Below, one piece after another: positions 45,935-54,956 of a stretch of 64,000 bases of DNA. The position numbers were made by a program, and so were the translations under genes. The first letter of the stretch is position 1. The number at the start of each line of letters is the position of its first letter. The notes below the pieces were generated by a model that searched no databases, was not told the DNA's origin, and saw only the letters and a program-made list of their open reading frames with translations. This DNA comes from Lysobacteraceae bacterium (lineage in GTDB: Bacteria; Pseudomonadota; Gammaproteobacteria; Xanthomonadales; Xanthomonadaceae), in NCBI GenBank assembly GCA_016789405.1, contig JAEUPQ010000023.1:1-64000 (forward strand). Direction: 5' to 3'.

Positions 45935-47992
45935 ATGGGTTCCATTCAGAAGGACAAGGAGCATCCGCAGGAGGCGTTGCCGGAAATCGCCGGCTACAAG
46001 CTCGTGCGGGTGCTCGGGCATGGCGGCATGTCGACCGTGTATCTGGGCCAGCAGTTGTCGCTGGGCCGGAACGTGGCAATCAAGGTCATGCGCCCGGACG
46101 TCGTCACCGACGACGTGGGCCGCCGACGTTTCGACAACGAGGCGCGCACCGTTGCGCGCCTCGACCATCCACACATCGTGCGCATCCACGACTTCGGACG
46201 GACGAAGGACGGACAGCCTTACCACGTGATGCAGGTGTTCCCGCGCGGACACCTGGGCAAGCGCAACCTCACTCGCGACGAAGCACGGATCCGGCAGATC
46301 CTGGAAGCCCTGCTGTCCGCGCTGGCCTATGCGCACAGCCGTGGTGTCGTGCATCGCGACGTGAAGGCCGAGAACGTGCTGTTCGACGAAGCCGAACGAC
46401 CGATGCTCACCGACTTCGGCATCGCGCTGCGCCGCGGTTACGGCTCGCGCGTCACCACCGCCGGCATGGCGGTCGGCAGCACGGCGTACATGGCGCCGGA
46501 ACAGGCACGCGGCACCGAGGTCGACCTGCGCGCCGACCTGTACAGCCTCGGCGTGATGGCGTGGGAAATGCTCACCGGAAGCCTGCCGTACCAGGCAGAC
46601 GATGGCCTGTCGATGGTGCTCAAGCACGCACAGGACCCGATCCCCAGGCTGCCGCCCCATCTGGCGCACTGGCAACGCTTCTTCGATCGCGCACTGGCAA
46701 AGCAGCCGAACGATCGCTACAGCGACGCACAGGACATGCTGCAGGCGATGCACAAGGTGCCGCATGCGCAGCAGCAACCCATGCGCGCAGCGATCGCGCG
46801 CCTTCGTTCGCGCTTCGGCGCGAAGCAGCTCGCGATCGCGGCCCTGATCGGCACGGTGGTGATCGGCGGGATCGCGATCCTCTACCGCATCGACCAGCGC
46901 AACACGGAAAAAGCCTTCGCGAGGATGATGAGCGGCGCATCGCCTTCCGAGAACGGCGCGAGCGTGGATGGCATCGACCTCAGCCGCAGCGCACCGGTGC
47001 CCGACCCATCGGACGGCATCCTGCGTGGTGCGCCAGAATCCGCGGCGCAGAAGCACATCGCTGCGGCCGAGACGCAGCTGCGCAGCGGCCGGCTGACCAG
47101 CCCTGCCGGCGACAACGCCTACGACAGCCTCATGCTGGCCTGGCGTACGGATCCAAGCCACATCGCACTGCCGGATGCCAGCGGCAAGCTGCTGACGGCA
47201 CTGGGCACCGAAGCCGATCGACGCCTGCGCAACGGCGAAGATGCCGCTGTCCGCGATCTCGTCAGCCGAATGCAGCGTCTCGCCGAACAGGATCGCGCAC
47301 GCGGCCTGCCCGCGATGGTGCAGTTGCGCAAGCGACTTGGCGACACCTTGTCGTCATCGATGGCGCAAGCCGAATCGCGGTTCGATCGGGACGCCGCACA
47401 GAAAGTGGTCGCTTCCGCGAAGAGCCTGGGGCTCGATCGCAGCCAGGTGAGCGAACTGCAGACCCGCGCCGGCAGCATCGCGCAACCGGGCGACCGCGTC
47501 GCGGACGCGCTCGGCGACATGACGCTGGTCCAGTCCGGTGGCGACAAGCTGGTGGCGATCGCGCGCGGCACGGTGTCCCGCGATGAGTACGCGGCATTCG
47601 CCAAGCTCACCCAGCGCAAGCCCGCCCTGTGTCGCGAAAAGGCCTCGCTGCTGCGCGTGCTTTCCCCTCGCACGTGGGAAACGCCGGGCTTCGAGCAGAC
47701 CGGCGGCGCATCGGTGGTCTGCGTCTCCTGGCAGGACGCGGATGCCTTCGCACGCTGGCAGAGCCAACGCACCGGCCATCGCTACCGCCTGCCGACCTCG
47801 GCCGAGGCGCAGGCTGCATCGCGCAGCAGCAATGGCAAGCAGGTGTCGGAATGGCTGGGCGATTGCGGCGGCGGCAACTGCGGGCGGCGCATGACCGCAG
47901 GCCGCAGCTGGCGCGGAACCGGCGGTGCACGGCCACTGGACGCAGCCCGTGGCTACGACGACGTCGGCTTCCGGCTCGTTCGGGAAATGTAG
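45935..47992 (+). CDS. Ser/Thr protein kinase fused to a formylglycine-generating-enzyme-like domain
   Basis: 685 residues. Hanks-type kinase (about 20-285): LGHGGMSTVYLG, catalytic Lys50 (VAIK), HRDVKAEN (140-147), DFG (160-162), MAPEQARG. A membrane segment (LAIAALIGTVVIGGIAILYR, about 305-325) leads to a periplasmic part with a helical linker and a C-terminal SUMF1/FGE-sulfatase-like domain (about 530-685): RGTVSRDEYAAFAKL, CVSWQDADAFARWQSQRTGH, YRLPTSAEAQAAS, ending YDDVGFRLVREM. GGGGGAG stands before ATG 45935. FGE-like domains of this type often act as binding modules rather than enzymes. Confidence 0.9.
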   Translation: MGSIQKDKEHPQEALPEIAGYKLVRVLGHGGMSTVYLGQQLSLGRNVAIKVMRPDVVTDDVGRRRFDNEARTVARLDHPHIVRIHDFGRTKDGQPYHVMQVFPRGHLGKRNLTRDEARIRQILEALLSALAYAHSRGVVHRDVKAENVLFDEAERPMLTDFGIALRRGYGSRVTTAGMAVGSTAYMAPEQARGTEVDLRADLYSLGVMAWEMLTGSLPYQADDGLSMVLKHAQDPIPRLPPHLAHWQRFFDRALAKQPNDRYSDAQDMLQAMHKVPHAQQQPMRAAIARLRSRFGAKQLAIAALIGTVVIGGIAILYRIDQRNTEKAFARMMSGASPSENGASVDGIDLSRSAPVPDPSDGILRGAPESAAQKHIAAAETQLRSGRLTSPAGDNAYDSLMLAWRTDPSHIALPDASGKLLTALGTEADRRLRNGEDAAVRDLVSRMQRLAEQDRARGLPAMVQLRKRLGDTLSSSMAQAESRFDRDAAQKVVASAKSLGLDRSQVSELQTRAGSIAQPGDRVADALGDMTLVQSGGDKLVAIARGTVSRDEYAAFAKLTQRKPALCREKASLLRVLSPRTWETPGFEQTGGASVVCVSWQDADAFARWQSQRTGHRYRLPTSAEAQAASRSSNGKQVSEWLGDCGGGNCGRRMTAGRSWRGTGGARPLDAARGYDDVGFRLVREM

Positions 47993-48073
47993 CCTCCGAG
48001 CGAACTGCAGCGTTCCGTGTCGTGTCTGCGACCGGACGGCCTGAAGGCCGACGGCTGCGCTTACAATCGCGGC

Positions 48074-48763
48074 ATGTCGTCTTCCTCCTCGTTCAACCGC
48101 CGGCTGCAGCGGCTGTTCATCACGGGCCTCCTGACCCTGTTGCCGATCTGGCTGACGTGGGTGGTGGTGAAGTTCGTGTTCCTGCTCCTGTCCGAGATCA
48201 GCAGGCCCGTGATCGAGCCGATGCTCGCCAACCTCGCTGCTGCGTCCAACCTGGTCTGGCTGGCGCAGCCCTGGGTACGAGGCGCGCTCGGCGTCCTCGC
48301 CACGATCTGCGTGATCCTGCTGTCGGGATTCATGGCGCGGCGCGTGATCGGCCGTCGCCTGCTCGCGTGGTTCGAATCGTTGATCCAGCGCATCCCGTTG
48401 GCGAACACCATTTACGGCAGCGCACGCAAGCTGCTGGACATCCTGCAGACCAAACCGGACGGCACGCAGCGCGTGGTGCTGATCGATTTCCCGCATACGG
48501 AAATGAAGACGCTGGGCTTCGTCACCCGGGTGATGCGTGAACAGGGAACGGGGCGCGAACTCGCCGCAGTGTACGTGCCCACCACGCCGAACCCGACATC
48601 CGGGTACCTCGAAATCGTCCCGGTGGAAAAGATGACACCGACCGACTGGACCGTCGACCAGGCGATGAGCTTCATCATCAGCGGCGGCGCGGTCGCACCG
48701 GACTTCATTCCCTTCACCGCGCCCGCAACGGCGGACGCCACGCAGCCGGATCCCGCGCCATGA
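48074..48763 (+). CDS. DUF502 membrane protein
   Basis: 229 residues with two membrane segments (about 12-38 and 65-90). The family stretch RIPLANTIYGSARKLLDILQ and VVLIDFPHTEMKTLGFVTRV, then VYVPTTPNPTSGYLEIVPVE, is diagnostic for DUF502. Function is unknown. TGA overlaps the start of the next gene (ATGA). Confidence 0.92.
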   Translation: MSSSSSFNRRLQRLFITGLLTLLPIWLTWVVVKFVFLLLSEISRPVIEPMLANLAAASNLVWLAQPWVRGALGVLATICVILLSGFMARRVIGRRLLAWFESLIQRIPLANTIYGSARKLLDILQTKPDGTQRVVLIDFPHTEMKTLGFVTRVMREQGTGRELAAVYVPTTPNPTSGYLEIVPVEKMTPTDWTVDQAMSFIISGGAVAPDFIPFTAPATADATQPDPAP

Positions 48764-49530
48764 CCGTTCGCCTGTTCGAGGATCGCGCCACCCGGCTGTT
48801 CATCGTCCTCGCCGCGTTCTTCTGCGTGAACACGGTGCTGGCCGAATTCATCGGCGTGAAGATCTTCGCACTGGAGGACACGCTCGGCATCGCGCCACTG
48901 GAGTGGAACCTGTTCGGCCAGAACGGCTCCCTCAGCTTCACCGCCGGCACCCTGCTGTGGCCGATCGTGTTCGTGTTCACCGACGTCATCAACGAGTTCT
49001 ACGGCAAGCGCGGCGTGCGCATGATCTCGTGGATCGCCGTCGCACTGATCCTCTACGGCTTCGCCTTCGCGTTCGCGGCGATCCACCTTGCGCCTGCCGG
49101 CTGGTGGGTCGGCGCCGCGCAGGACCAGGGCGTGCCTGACTACCAGAAGGCGTTCGCTGCGGTCTTCGGCCAGGGCCTGTGGACCATCGCCGGTTCGGTA
49201 GTGGCGTTCCTGCTCGGCCAGCTGATCGACGTCTCGGTGTTCCACCGCATCCGTCGCGCCACCGGCGAAAGGCACGTCTGGCTGCGCGCCACTGGCTCCA
49301 CCGCGGTCTCGCAGCTCATCGACAGCTTCGTCGTGCTCTACATCGCCTTCGTCCTCGGTCCGCAGCAATGGCCGACCTCATTGTTCATGGCGGTCAGCAC
49401 CGTCAACTACGGCTACAAGATGGCCGCGGCCATCGCGATGATCCCGCTGATCTACCTGATCCGGCGCGGCATCACCGCCTACCTCGGCGCCGAGCGTGCC
49501 GCACAGTTGCGCCACGACGCAGCGCACTGA
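48760..49530 (+). CDS. yhhQ: Queuosine precursor transporter (YhhQ/VUT family)
   Basis: 256 residues, six membrane helices. The sequences NTVLAEFIGVKIFALEDTLG, PIVFVFTDVINEFYGKRGVR and STAVSQLIDSFVVLYIAFVL are typical of the PF02592 family. E. coli YhhQ imports preQ0/preQ1 for queuosine synthesis. Translationally coupled to the DUF502 gene. Confidence 0.9.
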   Translation: MTVRLFEDRATRLFIVLAAFFCVNTVLAEFIGVKIFALEDTLGIAPLEWNLFGQNGSLSFTAGTLLWPIVFVFTDVINEFYGKRGVRMISWIAVALILYGFAFAFAAIHLAPAGWWVGAAQDQGVPDYQKAFAAVFGQGLWTIAGSVVAFLLGQLIDVSVFHRIRRATGERHVWLRATGSTAVSQLIDSFVVLYIAFVLGPQQWPTSLFMAVSTVNYGYKMAAAIAMIPLIYLIRRGITAYLGAERAAQLRHDAAH

Positions 49531-49718
49531 ACGGCGACGGGAAACCCGCTCCCGGGACATCGCAGGTCGTGGCGGCAGGCATGCCGCACGTGGCCGGACT
49601 ATGGACCGCGTGACCTTTGGCCGATGCCCCGCTCGCGCACAAGGGAGACGCTTGGCGCTGTCCCGTCCAGGCCGCGCAGCGCCGGACGGCCCAGACCGCA
49701 CGTCTTCCGGAGTTCCGC

Positions 49719-51533
49719 ATGACCGTTTTCACTCGCCATTCCCTGCTCGCGCTTGCCGTCGCCGCAAGCCTGATCGCCCTCGCCCCAGTCGCCGAGACAC
49801 GTGCCGCCTCGCCGGCGACGGCCAGCACCGCCGAATCCAAGGCACAGCAACTTGATCGTCTCTATGCCGAGTACTGGGAAGAAACCCTGAAGCTCAGTCC
49901 CATCCAGGCCACGCTGCAGGGCGACGCGCGCTACAACGACCAGATGCCCGACTTCTATTCGGCCCGGTTCCGTGCCGAAGGCCGCGCCTTCAACGAGCGC
50001 TGGCTGAAGAAGGTCGAAGCCATCGGGTCCTCGGGGCTGCAGGGCCAGGCGCTGCTGAGCTACGAGATCTTCGTGGAAGATCTCCGTGATTCGCTCGAGG
50101 CCGAAAAATTCCCGGGCTGGATGCTGCCGGTGAACCAGATGGGCAGCCTGGTGACCTATGCCGCGATGTTCGGCTCCGGCACGGGCCCGCAGCCGTTCAA
50201 GACGGTGAAGGACTACGAGAACTGGCTCGCGCGAGGCAACCGCCTGCCGGTGCTGATCGACAGCATGATCGGCAACATGCGCGAAGGCATGAAGGCCGGC
50301 GTCGTGCAACCTCGCGCATTGATGGTGAAAGTCGTCCCGCAGATCGACGCGTTGACCAACGAGGATCCGACGAAGACGCTGTTCTGGGGCCCGGTCCAGT
50401 CGATGCCCGCCGATTTCAGCGAGGCCGACAAGGCACGCCTCACCGCCGCCTACAAGGACATGATCGGCAAGCAGGTCATGCCATCGTTCCGAAAACTGCG
50501 CGATTTCCTTGCCAACGAATACATGCCGGCCACGCGCGATACCGTGGGCATGGACAAGTTGCCTGGTGGCGCGGAGTGGTACGCGTTCAACGTGCGCCAG
50601 AGCACCACGACCGACCTGACGCCGGCGCAGATCCACCAGATCGGCCTGGACGAAGTCGCGCGCATCCACGGCGAGATCCGCAAGATCATGGCCGAGGTCG
50701 GCTTCAAGGGCTCGCTGCAGGACTTCTTCAAGTTCATGCGCGAAGACAAGCAGTTCCAGTACCCGTCGGAAGAAGCGTTGCTCAAGCACTACCGTGGCCT
50801 GGAAGCGAAGGTCGACGCGCGCATCCGCGAACAGTTCTCGCTGATGCCGAAGGCCGGCTTCGAGATCCGTCCGGTCGAAGCCTTCCGCGCGAAGTCCGCC
50901 GCCGGCGGCTCCTACCAGAGCCCGAGCGAGGGCGGCTCGCGTCCCGGCATCTTCTACGTGAACACCTACGACCTTCCAACGCGCAAGACCTGGGACGCCG
51001 AAGACCTGTACCTGCACGAAGCCGTGCCGGGCCATCACTTCCAGATCGCACTGCAGCAGGAACTGAAGGGTGTGCCCGCCTTCCGTCGCTTCGGCGGCGA
51101 GACCGCCTTCTCTGAAGGCTGGGGGCTGTACGCCGAATCGCTGGGCAAGTCGCTGGGCGTGTACGAGAGCCCCTACGACTATTTCGGCTACCTGCAGAAC
51201 GAGCTGTGGCGCGCGATCCGCCTGGTCACCGACACCGGCCTGCACAGCAAGGGCTGGACCCGCGAACAGGTGATCAAGTACATGCTCGACAACTCCGCCG
51301 AAAGCGAAACGCAGTCCACCGCGGAAGCGGAACGGTACATTGCCTGGCCGGCGCAGGCGCTCGCCTACAAGATCGGCGAACTCAAGATCCAGGAGCTCAA
51401 GCAACGCGCGCAGAAGGCGCTGGGGGCGAAGTTCGACGTGCGCGAATTCCACGCCGAAGTGCTGAAGGACGGCGCGGTGCCGCTGTCGGTGCTGGAAGCA
51501 AAGGTCGACCGCTGGATCGCCAGCAAGAAGTGA
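49719..51533 (+). CDS. DUF885 exported protein (putative metallopeptidase)
   Basis: 604 residues. Signal peptide (LLALAVAASLIALAPVAETR), then the DUF885 domain, with the Zn-binding-like motif YLHEAVPGHHFQIALQQEL (HExxxxHH, about 430) and the downstream ETAFSEGWGLYAESLG. The family is related to thermolysin/M3-type peptidases by motif and its members include exported hydrolases. The ATG follows the Pro-rich gap 49531-49718, which holds nothing certain. Confidence 0.9.
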   Translation: MTVFTRHSLLALAVAASLIALAPVAETRAASPATASTAESKAQQLDRLYAEYWEETLKLSPIQATLQGDARYNDQMPDFYSARFRAEGRAFNERWLKKVEAIGSSGLQGQALLSYEIFVEDLRDSLEAEKFPGWMLPVNQMGSLVTYAAMFGSGTGPQPFKTVKDYENWLARGNRLPVLIDSMIGNMREGMKAGVVQPRALMVKVVPQIDALTNEDPTKTLFWGPVQSMPADFSEADKARLTAAYKDMIGKQVMPSFRKLRDFLANEYMPATRDTVGMDKLPGGAEWYAFNVRQSTTTDLTPAQIHQIGLDEVARIHGEIRKIMAEVGFKGSLQDFFKFMREDKQFQYPSEEALLKHYRGLEAKVDARIREQFSLMPKAGFEIRPVEAFRAKSAAGGSYQSPSEGGSRPGIFYVNTYDLPTRKTWDAEDLYLHEAVPGHHFQIALQQELKGVPAFRRFGGETAFSEGWGLYAESLGKSLGVYESPYDYFGYLQNELWRAIRLVTDTGLHSKGWTREQVIKYMLDNSAESETQSTAEAERYIAWPAQALAYKIGELKIQELKQRAQKALGAKFDVREFHAEVLKDGAVPLSVLEAKVDRWIASKK

Positions 51534-52063
51534 TGGGCCATTCGAGCGCCATCGTACGCATCGGGGCCGCCGTTCTGGCGGCCCTGCTGTTCAGCCATGC
51601 CAGCCACGCGGCCGACAGATCCACGCCCGACAACACGGTCGCGGCCTTGTGGCGGGCGATATCCCACGAGGCCGGCGTCGCGACGGATACTGCGGCCCTG
51701 CGCGATATCTTCCACAACGATGCCGTCGTGTTCGGCAGTCGGCTTCGCAACGGGCAACCGTCGATCAAGCGAACGGCCATCGCGGATTTCCTCGACAGCT
51801 TCGACACCGTGAGCGAGACGGCATTCCACGAATGCGAGATCGCGCGCAGGACCGATGCTTTCGATCGTTTCGCAGCGGTCTACAGCATCGTGGAGTCGCG
51901 AACCGACGCCTCTTCCGTCGAACCCGATTTCACGGGGGTGAACAGCATCCAGCTGTATCGCGACGACGATGGCTGGAAGATCGTCTCGCTGTACTACCAC
52001 GTGGGATCGACCGATCTGGCGATCCCCGGCGCTGAAAGGCGATCGGGTCGCTGCCTCGACTGA
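51533..52063 (+). CDS. Exported SnoaL/DUF4440-like protein
   Basis: 176 residues. Signal peptide (IVRIGAAVLAALLFSHASHA), then an NTF2-like alpha/beta domain (NTVAALWRAISHEAGVATDT, LRDIFHNDAVVFGSRLRNGQ, ending GWKIVSLYYHVGSTDLAIPG). Members are usually small ligand-binding or cyclase-like proteins. ATG overlaps the DUF885 stop (TGATG), so the two are co-translated. Confidence 0.8.
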   Translation: MGHSSAIVRIGAAVLAALLFSHASHAADRSTPDNTVAALWRAISHEAGVATDTAALRDIFHNDAVVFGSRLRNGQPSIKRTAIADFLDSFDTVSETAFHECEIARRTDAFDRFAAVYSIVESRTDASSVEPDFTGVNSIQLYRDDDGWKIVSLYYHVGSTDLAIPGAERRSGRCLD

Positions 52064-52077
52064 CCAGCGACGCGCAG

Positions 52078-53706
52078 TCAGCGCGACTTGCTGCCACGCA
52101 TCCGCAACATGGCGTCGGACGGCGAGAAGGCATCGCTGCGCGCCAGCGCCCAGTAGTCGCGGAAGACCGCGTGTTCGCTCACGCCTCCGGACAGCAGTTC
52201 GCCCGGTTCGAGGAAGCGATACAGCGCCGCCAGCGAGCGGACCTCGGTCGGCGTGACGCGGCGGAGGATGTGCTCGGGCCCCAGTTGCGATGGGTGCTCC
52301 AGCCCCGCAGCGCAGAGCAGTTCCTTCAATGCGTGCAGCGTATGGCGATGGAAGCGATGGACGCGCATCGACTTGTCGTCGACATCGAGGTTTCGCCAGC
52401 GCGAAGGATCCTGCGTCGCGATCCCGGTCGGGCAACGGCTGGTGTGGCAGCTGTGCGCCTGGATGCAGCCCAGCGCGAACATGAACCCGCGCGCGGCATT
52501 GCACCAGTCCGCGCCCATGGCCAGCGTGCGCGCGATGTCGAAAGCGCTGGCGATGCGTCCCGCGGCGCCGATGCGCACGCGATCACGGAGATCGAGGCCG
52601 ACCAGGGTGTTGTGCACCAGCATCAGCGCTTCGTGCATCGGCACGCCGACATGGTCGATGAATTCCGCAGGCGCTGCGCCCGTGCCACCCTCGCCGCCAT
52701 CGACCACGATGAAATCCGGCACGATGCCCGTCTCGTGCATCGCCTTGGCGATGCCGAACCACTCCCAGGGATGGCCGATCGCCAACTTGAACCCGGTCGG
52801 CTTTCCGCCGGACAGCTCGCGCATGCGCGCAACGAATTCCAGCAGCCCGACCGGCGTGGAGAAGGCCGAATGCCGTGCGGGGGACACGCAATCCACGCCC
52901 TGCGGCACGCCGCGCGTCGACGAGATTTCGGCGCTCACCTTCGCAGCCGGCAACACGCCGCCATGGCCCGGCTTGGCGCCCTGCGACAGCTTCAGCTCGA
53001 TCATCTTCACCTGCGGATCGCGCGCATTGCCGGCGAAACGCTCCTCGCTGAAGCTTCCGTCGTCATTGCGGCAGCCGAAGTAGCCGCTGCCGATTTCCCA
53101 TACGAGGTCGCCACCGTGTTCGCGGTGATACGGCGAAATCGAGCCTTCGCCGGTATCGTGGTAGAAGCCGCCGTGCTTCGCGCCAGCGTTCAACGCCCGG
53201 ATCGCGTTCGCCGACAGCGAGCCGAAGCTCATCGCCGAGATGTTGAACACGCTCGCGTCGTAGGGCTGCGTGGAATCGGCGCCGATGCGGATCCGGAAAT
53301 CCTCGGACGCAACCTGTGCAGGCAGCATCGAATGGTTGATCCATTCGTATTCATCGCCATAGACATCCTGCTGCGTGCCGAACGGACGCGTGTCGTTCAC
53401 GCCCTTGGATCGCTGGTAGATCAGCGCACGCTGCTGCCGCGAGTACGGCACCTCGGCCGTGTCGGACTCGATGAAGTACTGGCGCATCTCCGGGCCGATG
53501 GACTCAAGCCCGTAGCGGAAGTGCGCGAGGATCGGATAGTTCCTGCGCAGCGTGCTTCGCGTCTGCAGCAGGTCGAGCGTTCCCAGTGCCGAGAACGTGC
53601 CGAACAGGCCGATGGTCCAGGCCCATCCCGCTCCCCAGGCGATGGTGGCAGCGACCGACAGCGCGGTCAGCAGCAGGGCAACGATATAAGTGGCGTAACG
53701 CGACAT
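52078..53706 (-). CDS. Membrane-anchored FMN-binding glutamate-synthase-family protein
   Basis: 542 residues. One or two N-terminal membrane segments (about 4-45), then a glutamate synthase central/FMN domain: MSFGSLSANAIRALNAGAKH, GSGYFGCRNDDGSFSEERF, GAKPGHGGVLPAAKVSAEIS, VDGGEGGTGAAP, and a Cys-rich site CIQAHSCHTSRCPTG that binds the 3Fe-4S cluster in true GltB. No glutaminase domain is present. It is not a full glutamate synthase; the electron donor and product are unknown. AGGAG precedes ATG 53706. Confidence 0.88.
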   Translation of the reverse strand: MSRYATYIVALLLTALSVAATIAWGAGWAWTIGLFGTFSALGTLDLLQTRSTLRRNYPILAHFRYGLESIGPEMRQYFIESDTAEVPYSRQQRALIYQRSKGVNDTRPFGTQQDVYGDEYEWINHSMLPAQVASEDFRIRIGADSTQPYDASVFNISAMSFGSLSANAIRALNAGAKHGGFYHDTGEGSISPYHREHGGDLVWEIGSGYFGCRNDDGSFSEERFAGNARDPQVKMIELKLSQGAKPGHGGVLPAAKVSAEISSTRGVPQGVDCVSPARHSAFSTPVGLLEFVARMRELSGGKPTGFKLAIGHPWEWFGIAKAMHETGIVPDFIVVDGGEGGTGAAPAEFIDHVGVPMHEALMLVHNTLVGLDLRDRVRIGAAGRIASAFDIARTLAMGADWCNAARGFMFALGCIQAHSCHTSRCPTGIATQDPSRWRNLDVDDKSMRVHRFHRHTLHALKELLCAAGLEHPSQLGPEHILRRVTPTEVRSLAALYRFLEPGELLSGGVSEHAVFRDYWALARSDAFSPSDAMLRMRGSKSR

Positions 53707-53756
53707 GGTGGCTCCTGCGAATGCATGCAGCGCGGGCAACGCCAATGACCGATGAC

Positions 53757-53785
53757 TTGGTTGGTGCCCGACGGACTCGAACCGC
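53757..53785 (-). other. tRNA-3'-end-like fragment
   Basis: On the minus strand the segment reads GGTTCGAGTCC, then GTCGGGCACCA, the T-arm loop, acceptor strand and CCA of a tRNA, but no tRNA body precedes it. It shares GGTTCGAGTCC and CGGGCAC with tRNA-Leu 80 bp away. Could be a decayed tRNA duplicate or an old attachment site. Confidence 0.4.
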
Positions 53786-53863
53786 GCCTCCGCAGCAACA
53801 AGCCACGATGGTGACAAACGCGTCGCAACGCGCGGACGAACCCGACGACCGGATTCGGTGCTG

Positions 53864-53946
53864 TGCCCGGGGTGGGACTCGAACCCACATACCCTTTCGA
53901 GTGGGGGATTTTAAGTCCCCTGCGTCTACCGTTTCGCCACCCGGGC
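53864..53946 (-). tRNA. tRNA-Leu (anticodon UAA)
   Basis: Cloverleaf readable on the minus strand: acceptor GCCCGGG / CCCGGGC, D-arm, anticodon loop ACTTAAAAT with UAA, a long variable arm (class II), T-arm GTGGGTTCGAGTCCCAC. CCA is not encoded. First of three tRNAs in a row. Confidence 0.93.
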
Positions 53947-54018
53947 AGCGCGCATAGCGTGCCTGAGCGGCACGCAGAATGGAAACCGAGGGATTCGATT
54001 CAAGTTATCGCAGGCAAC

Positions 54019-54040
54019 AAAAAACCCGCCGAAGCGGGTT
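54019..54040 (-). terminator. Intrinsic terminator after tRNA-Cys
   Basis: Minus strand: AACCCGC, CGAA-type tetraloop, GCGGGTT followed by TTTTG. It lies 12 bp past the end of tRNA-Cys and before tRNA-Leu. Confidence 0.75.
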
Positions 54041-54051
54041 CTCTTGAAACT

Positions 54052-54125
54052 TGGAGGCCTGGGTCGGAATCGAACCGGCATAGACGGATTTGCAATCCGC
54101 TGCATAACCACTCTGCCACCAGGCC
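54052..54125 (-). tRNA. tRNA-Cys (anticodon GCA)
   Basis: 74-nt cloverleaf: acceptor GGCCTGG / CCAGGCC, anticodon loop TTGCAAA with GCA, T-arm GCCGGTTCGATTCCGAC, encoded CCA. Confidence 0.95.
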
Positions 54126-54201
54126 GGTGACTGCATTGTGGGACCGATTCGATGACAGAATCAATCCTCGTGATCAATCTTCCAGATCGATCTCCTGAAA
54201 C

Positions 54202-54224
54202 AACAAACCCCGGCGAACCGGGGT
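54202..54224 (-). terminator. Hairpin after tRNA-Gly
   Basis: Minus strand: ACCCCGG, TTCG tetraloop, CCGGGGT, then TTGTTGTT. A 7-bp GC stem with a moderately T-rich tail 12 bp past tRNA-Gly. Confidence 0.6.
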
Positions 54225-54235
54225 CTGCTTGAATA

Positions 54236-54311
<76 letters not shown>

Positions 54312-54335
54312 AGAAGAGATTGAAATTTTACAACG

Positions 54336-54956
54336 TTATTCGGCGCTGTCAACACTCTCCACCTGTTTGCCTTCGTCCGCCATCAGGGCGGGCCAGGCCG
54401 CCTTGAGGTACTGCGCTCCGGACCAGAGGGTCAGGATCGCGGCGGCCGCCAGCATCCATTCGCCGATGTGGAAGATGGGCTGGCCCATCCATGGCATCGC
54501 ACGCGGAGGCATGTCCGGTGTCACCGAATAAAGCAAGCATAGCAGCGCGACCATTTGCGCAACAGTCTTGATTTTTCCGACGGATGCGACCTTCACCGTC
54601 GCGCGCTGGCCGATCTCCGCCATCCACTCGCGCAACGCGGACACCGCGATCTCGCGACCGACGATCACCAGCGCCCACAGCGTCATCCAGCGAGTGGGAT
54701 GGCCCTGCACGATCAGGAACAAGGCGACCGCGACCATCAGCTTGTCCGCGACCGGGTCGAGGAACGCACCGAATGCGGAGAACTGGTGGTATCGCCGCGC
54801 GATCCAGCCATCGAGCCAGTCGGTGATGGCGGCCAGCGCGAACAGTCCGGCGCACGCGAAATTGGTCCATGCGTAGGGAAGGTAGAACACCACCACCAGC
54901 ACGGGAATCATCACGATCCGCGCGAGGGTGAGGAGGGTGGGAACCGTCAACTTCAT
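54336..54956 (-). CDS. pgsA: CDP-diacylglycerol-glycerol-3-phosphate 3-phosphatidyltransferase
   Basis: Makes phosphatidylglycerol phosphate in the inner membrane. 206 residues with about five membrane segments. The CDP-alcohol phosphotransferase motif is complete: Asp46, Asp49-Gly50, Ala53-Arg54, Gly63, Asp67 and Asp71 (DWLDGWIARRYHQFSAFGAF). ATG overlaps the uvrC stop (ATGA), the usual uvrC-pgsA arrangement of gammaproteobacteria. Confidence 0.95.
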   Translation of the reverse strand: MKLTVPTLLTLARIVMIPVLVVVFYLPYAWTNFACAGLFALAAITDWLDGWIARRYHQFSAFGAFLDPVADKLMVAVALFLIVQGHPTRWMTLWALVIVGREIAVSALREWMAEIGQRATVKVASVGKIKTVAQMVALLCLLYSVTPDMPPRAMPWMGQPIFHIGEWMLAAAAILTLWSGAQYLKAAWPALMADEGKQVESVDSAE

